Positions 60,277 through 64,000 of a DNA stretch of 64,000 nt are shown here, piece after piece (position 1 is the stretch's first letter; the number at the start of each line of letters is the position of its first letter). Where the stretch lies: NCBI RefSeq assembly GCF_001570425.1, contig NZ_BCSX01000051.1, forward strand, positions 62,001-126,000, in the 5' to 3' direction. Under the pieces are notes generated by a model that made no database searches, was not told the DNA's origin, and was given only the letters and a program-made list of their open reading frames with translations. Source of the DNA: Mycolicibacterium brisbanense (GTDB taxonomy: Bacteria > Actinomycetota > Actinomycetes > Mycobacteriales > Mycobacteriaceae). Both the position numbers and the translations under genes were made by a program.

Positions 60277-61665
60277 ATGTCTCGGCCAGCTGCTGCTGTT
60301 CAGCGTGTCATCAAGGCGTATGACGTACGTGGTTTGGTCGGCTCGGAGCTCGACGAGCACCTCGTTGCCGAGGTGGGTGGGGCGTTCGCCCGGCTGGTTC
60401 GCGCTGAGGGCGCGTCCCAGGTCGTCGTCGGACACGATATGCGCGCGAGCTCGCCCGAGCTGGTCGCGGCGTTTGCCGAAGGGGTGCTGGCCCAGGGCCT
60501 CGACGTCGTCCGGATCGGGCTGGCCTCCACCGATCAGCTCTACTTCGCCTCCGGTCTGCTGGACTGCCCGGGAGCGATGTTCACCGCAAGCCATAATCCG
60601 GCCGCATACAACGGCATCAAACTGTGCCGCGCCGGGGCCAAGCCCGTCGGCAAGGACACCGGGCTCGCAACCATCTCTGATGAGGTGATCGCCGGGGTGC
60701 CCGCGTTCGACGGCGCGGCGGGAACCATCACCGACCGCGACGTGCTCGCCGAGTACGGCGAGTTCCTGCGGTCGCTGGTGGACCTGAGCGGGATGCGGCC
60801 GCTGCGCATCGCGGTCGACGCGGGCAACGGCATGGCCGGGCACACCACGCCTGCGGTACTCGGCCCGATCGCCGGGGCCACCGTGCTGCCGCTCTTCTTC
60901 GAGCTCGACGGCACCTTCCCGAACCACGAGGCCAATCCGCTGGACCCGGCGAACCTGGTCGATCTGCAGGCCCACGTCCTGGCGACCGGCGCCGACATCG
61001 GCCTGGCCTTCGACGGCGACGCCGACCGGTGTTTCGTCGTCGACGAACTCGGCCGTCCGGTCTCGCCGTCGGCGGTGACCGCACTGGTGGCGGGGCGCGA
61101 GCTCGGCCGCGAGATCGGCGCGACCATCATCCACAACCTGATCACCTCGCGGGCCGTTCCGGAATTGGTCGTCGAACGCGGCGGCACACCCGTGCGGTCG
61201 CGGGTCGGACATTCCTACATCAAGGCACTGATGGCCGACACGGGCGCGATCTTCGGCGGCGAGCATTCGGCGCACTACTACTTCCGTGACTTCTGGGGCG
61301 CCGATTCCGGCATGCTCGCGGCCATGCACGTGCTGGCCGCGCTCGGCGAGCAGGACCGCCCGCTTTCGGAGCTGATGGCCGACTACCAACGCTACGAGTC
61401 CTCCGGTGAGATCAACTTCACCGTCAGTGATGCCGCCAAATGCGTCGATGCGGTGCTGGAGAGCTATGGCTCAGGTATCCAGAGCATCGACCACCTCGAC
61501 GGCGTCACCGTGGACCTCGGCGAGGGCAGCTGGTTCAACCTGCGCACGTCCAACACCGAACCGCTGCTGCGACTCAACGTGGAGGCCCGCACCAGAGAGG
61601 ACGTCGACGCGATCGTGAAGACCGTGGCCGACCGGATCAGCACGGTGAGTGAGGCGGCGAGGTGA
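60277..61665 (+). CDS. phosphomannomutase/phosphoglucomutase
   Basis: 462 residues from ATG 60277 with AAGGAGTTCCT. Alpha-D-phosphohexomutase: YDVRGLVGSELDEHLVAEVG, catalytic Ser in FTASHNPAAYNG, metal loop DGDADRCF, sugar loop FGGEHSAHYYFRDFWGADSG, and phosphate loop RTSNTEPLLRLNVEAR. It converts mannose-6-phosphate to mannose-1-phosphate, feeding the GDP-mannose pyrophosphorylase manB elsewhere in the window. The next two genes overlap or closely follow. Confidence 0.94.
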   Translation: MSRPAAAVQRVIKAYDVRGLVGSELDEHLVAEVGGAFARLVRAEGASQVVVGHDMRASSPELVAAFAEGVLAQGLDVVRIGLASTDQLYFASGLLDCPGAMFTASHNPAAYNGIKLCRAGAKPVGKDTGLATISDEVIAGVPAFDGAAGTITDRDVLAEYGEFLRSLVDLSGMRPLRIAVDAGNGMAGHTTPAVLGPIAGATVLPLFFELDGTFPNHEANPLDPANLVDLQAHVLATGADIGLAFDGDADRCFVVDELGRPVSPSAVTALVAGRELGREIGATIIHNLITSRAVPELVVERGGTPVRSRVGHSYIKALMADTGAIFGGEHSAHYYFRDFWGADSGMLAAMHVLAALGEQDRPLSELMADYQRYESSGEINFTVSDAAKCVDAVLESYGSGIQSIDHLDGVTVDLGEGSWFNLRTSNTEPLLRLNVEARTREDVDAIVKTVADRISTVSEAAR

Positions 61666-62732
61666 ACGCCGTCGATTCGACGGTGGACCTCGACGACGGC
61701 GACGGTCTGCTCGCCGCCGACCGCAACGGTCTGCTGCGGGCCGCGGCGATGGCCGGTGCGCAGGTGCGTGCCACCGCCGCGGCGCTGGCCGAAGGCGTGC
61801 TGGAGCCGCTGAGGTCAGACCTACCGCCGCGCACCGTGGTGTGGGTGGCCGGTCGCGGGGTCGCGCACAGTGCCGGCACCATGCTGGCCGCTGCGCTCGG
61901 TGGATCCGTGGCCGCCCCGATCGTCATCGCGGCGGAGGCACCGCCGTGGATCGGCGCCCTGGACGTGGTGATCGTGGCGGGCGACGATCCGGGGGACCCG
62001 GCGCTGGTGAATGCCGCGGCCACCGCGGTTCGCCGCGGTGCGAGGGTTCTGGTGGTGGCACCGCAGGAGGGTCCGCTGCGCGACGTGACTGCAGGTCGCG
62101 CCGTGGCGCTGCCCGCGCGCCTGTGGGTGCCCGACGACTTCGGGCTCACCCGCTATCTGGCCGCCGGGCTGGCGGCTCTGCATGTGGTGGATCCCGGTAC
62201 GCGAGTGGATCTCTCGGCGTTGGCCGACGAGTTGGACGCCGAGGCTTTGCGCAACGGTACGGCGCGGGAGCTGTTCACCAACCCTGCCAAGACGCTCGCC
62301 GAGCGGATGTCCGGCGCCGACGTGGTGCTGGCAGGAGACACTGCGGCCACGCTGGCGCTGGCCCGCCACGGTGCGGATGTCATGTTGCGACTGGCCGGGG
62401 AGGCGACGGCCGCGGCGGGCCTGGGTGATGTGCTGGCCGCCGTTGCCAACCGCGCGGCCGACCGCAGGGAGCCCGAGCGGTCCCTGTTCCACGATGAGCA
62501 GATCGACGGACCGCTGCCCCGCCGGCTACGGACATTTGTTCTCACCACGGACACCGAACGGCCCGCGGTGTCCGCGCGTATCGCCGGGTTCGACGACATC
62601 ACGGCGATCGGTGCCGAAGACGTACCCGACGCGGGCCCGGCCATCCCGGTCGGGCGGGCGGAACAACAATTGGCGATCCTCGCCGTGCGGTTGGAGATGA
62701 CGGCCGTCTATCTGAAACTGGTTCGAGGTTAA
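61662..62732 (+). CDS. TobH/SIS-like protein (Rv3256c family)
   Basis: 356 residues, GTG start overlapping the mutase stop. SIS-like sugar-isomerase fold (GGSVAAPIVIAAEAPPWIGA, VVIVAGDDPGDPALVNAAAT, VLVVAPQEGPLRDVTAGRAV) related to the phosphoglucose/phosphomannose isomerase C-terminal family. The TobH annotation comes from a homologue of a tobramycin cluster and says little about function. Position between phosphomannomutase and manA suggests a role in mannose metabolism. Confidence 0.86.
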   Translation: MNAVDSTVDLDDGDGLLAADRNGLLRAAAMAGAQVRATAAALAEGVLEPLRSDLPPRTVVWVAGRGVAHSAGTMLAAALGGSVAAPIVIAAEAPPWIGALDVVIVAGDDPGDPALVNAAATAVRRGARVLVVAPQEGPLRDVTAGRAVALPARLWVPDDFGLTRYLAAGLAALHVVDPGTRVDLSALADELDAEALRNGTARELFTNPAKTLAERMSGADVVLAGDTAATLALARHGADVMLRLAGEATAAAGLGDVLAAVANRAADRREPERSLFHDEQIDGPLPRRLRTFVLTTDTERPAVSARIAGFDDITAIGAEDVPDAGPAIPVGRAEQQLAILAVRLEMTAVYLKLVRG

Positions 62733-62736
62733 GCGA

Positions 62737-63963
62737 GTGCATCTGCTACGGGGAGCGGTGCGGACCTATGCCTGGGGTTCGCGGACCGCCATTGCCGATT
62801 TCACCGGAAGGCCAAGCCCCACAACTCATCCGGAGGCCGAACTGTGGTTCGGCGCGCATCCGGGCGACCCTGCGTGGCTGCAGACCGAACACGGTGAGGA
62901 GTCGTTGCTCCAAGCCGTCGCCGAGGATCCGGAGGGTCAGCTCGGCGCGACGACTATCGGACGCTTCGGCGATACGCTGCCCTTCCTGGTCAAGGTGTTG
63001 GCCGCCGGGGAACCACTGTCCCTGCAAGCACATCCGAGCGCCCAGCAGGCCCGCGAGGGCTACGACCGCGAGAACCGCCTCGAGATACCCATCTCGGCGC
63101 CGACCCGCAATTACCGCGACCGCAGCCACAAACCCGAATTGCTCGTCGCGCTCGAACAATTCGACGCGCTGGCAGGATTCCGCCCGGTGGCGCAGACAGT
63201 CGAACTGATGCGGGCATTGGCGGTCTCCGACCTCGACCCGTACATCAACCTGCTGTCCGACCAGTCCGACGCCGACGGACTGCGGGCCTTGTTCACCACC
63301 TGGATCACCGCTCCGCAACCCGACCTCGACGTCCTGGTGCCCGCGGTGTTGGACGGCGCGATCAACTACATCCGTTCGGGGCAAAAGACTTTCGCCGCCG
63401 AAGCCAAGACGGTGCTGGAGCTCGGTGAACGCTACCCGGGCGATGCGGGCGTGCTGGCGGCGTTGCTGCTCAACCGGATCAGCTTGCAGGCGGGCGAGGG
63501 CATGTACATCGCCGCAGGCAGTCTGCATGCCTACCTACACGGCATCGGGGTCGAGGTGATGGCCAACTCCGACAACGTGTTGCGTGGCGGCCTCACCCCC
63601 AAACACGTCGACGTTCCCGAATTGCTGCGGGTGCTGAATTTCACACCGACCCCGCAGGAGGAGTTGCGTCCCAAGATCATCAAGGACGGACGCGAACGGA
63701 TCTACCAGACGCCGGCTTCGGAGTTCGCCGTCTCGGTTCTGGAAGTCGACGGGGATCAGCTCGGCCACGAGATCGACGCGCCGTGCCGGCACGATGGCCC
63801 GCAGGTGCTGCTGTGCACCGAGGGTGCCGCGGTGCTGCACGCCAAGAGTGGCACGTTGACGCTGGAACGCGGATCTGCGGCCTGGGTACCTGCCGACGAC
63901 GGGCCGATCCGGCTGACCGCCCAGCAGCCGACCCACCTGTTCCGGGTCACGGTCGGGCTGTAG
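62737..63963 (+). CDS. manA: mannose-6-phosphate isomerase ManA
   Basis: 408 residues, GTG start 4 bases after the TobH-like stop. Type I phosphomannose isomerase: RGAVRTYAWGSRTAIADFTG, AELWFGAHPGDPAWL, LSLQAHPSAQQAREGYDREN, zinc ligands in QAHPS and YRDRSHKPE, IAAGSLHAYLHGIGVEVMAN. It interconverts fructose-6-phosphate and mannose-6-phosphate, the entry to the mannose branch completed by the upstream mutase. The remaining 37 bases hold nothing recognisable. Confidence 0.95.
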   Translation: MHLLRGAVRTYAWGSRTAIADFTGRPSPTTHPEAELWFGAHPGDPAWLQTEHGEESLLQAVAEDPEGQLGATTIGRFGDTLPFLVKVLAAGEPLSLQAHPSAQQAREGYDRENRLEIPISAPTRNYRDRSHKPELLVALEQFDALAGFRPVAQTVELMRALAVSDLDPYINLLSDQSDADGLRALFTTWITAPQPDLDVLVPAVLDGAINYIRSGQKTFAAEAKTVLELGERYPGDAGVLAALLLNRISLQAGEGMYIAAGSLHAYLHGIGVEVMANSDNVLRGGLTPKHVDVPELLRVLNFTPTPQEELRPKIIKDGRERIYQTPASEFAVSVLEVDGDQLGHEIDAPCRHDGPQVLLCTEGAAVLHAKSGTLTLERGSAAWVPADDGPIRLTAQQPTHLFRVTVGL

Positions 63964-64000
63964 CCACCCGACCGGCTCGTCACTCGGTCGAAGCGCTGAG

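Overview
The window is a stretch of a high-GC chromosome from a fast-growing mycobacterium (Mycolicibacterium, close to but apparently not identical with M. smegmatis). The reason is gene content and order: sigF with its anti-sigma gene, accA3, sufE-like, sseA, maf, accE5, accD5, birA, a PH-domain gene, gtrA, purK, purE, fadE25, a TIGR03089 gene, lcp1, rmlD, wbbL, manB (GDP-mannose pyrophosphorylase), fbiB, fbiA, whiB2/whmD, a zincin-like gene, a DUF3499 gene, phosphomannomutase, a TobH-like gene and manA. This is the order I recall for M. tuberculosis Rv3286c to Rv3255c, interrupted by blocks of accessory genes.

Layout. 1-9 kb: 3' end of a CtpH/CtpI-type P-type ATPase, an AI-2E-family permease, a UdgX-type uracil-DNA glycosylase, a flavin reductase, small unknown genes, an AraC regulator and a haemophore-like secreted protein. 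9-22 kb: stress genes around sigF, including a Rieske-FAD oxidoreductase/peptidase operon, two STAS proteins, a PLP decarboxylase, an isochorismatase-like hydrolase, a DUF2156 membrane protein, usfY, an F420-dependent oxidoreductase, chaB, rsbW/usfX and sigF. 22-36 kb: the acyl-CoA carboxylase and sulfur genes, interrupted at 27.7-33.1 kb by stress genes (cutinase, alpha/beta hydrolase, permease-like protein, catalase-fold-like protein, manganese catalase). 36-42 kb: a PucR-type regulator and a four-gene steroid-catabolism-like operon lying between accD5 and birA. 42-64 kb: core purine, cell-wall rhamnose/mannose, coenzyme F420 and septation genes.

The main regulatory signal is a set of sequences matching the SigF promoter form GTTT-N15/16-GGGTA. 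Nine match exactly at these nine bases and two have one mismatch. They precede the Rieske oxidoreductase, small membrane proteins, the F420 oxidoreductase, a 78-residue protein, the chaB-rsbW-sigF operon, cutinase, an alpha/beta hydrolase, the permease-like gene, the catalase-fold-like gene, the manganese catalase and a 48-codon ORF. Two are divergent pairs, and four lie so close to the start codon that the transcript should be leaderless or nearly so. I read this as a SigF autoregulatory locus together with part of its regulon (inference).

Signs of decay and change: a one-base frameshift in a G5 tract of a DUF6199-like membrane protein gene (28165-28169), an internally deleted glucose dehydrogenase remnant (49950-50175), and a 27-bp in-frame tandem duplication at the start of accE5. 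I saw no tRNA, rRNA, insertion sequence or CRISPR array.
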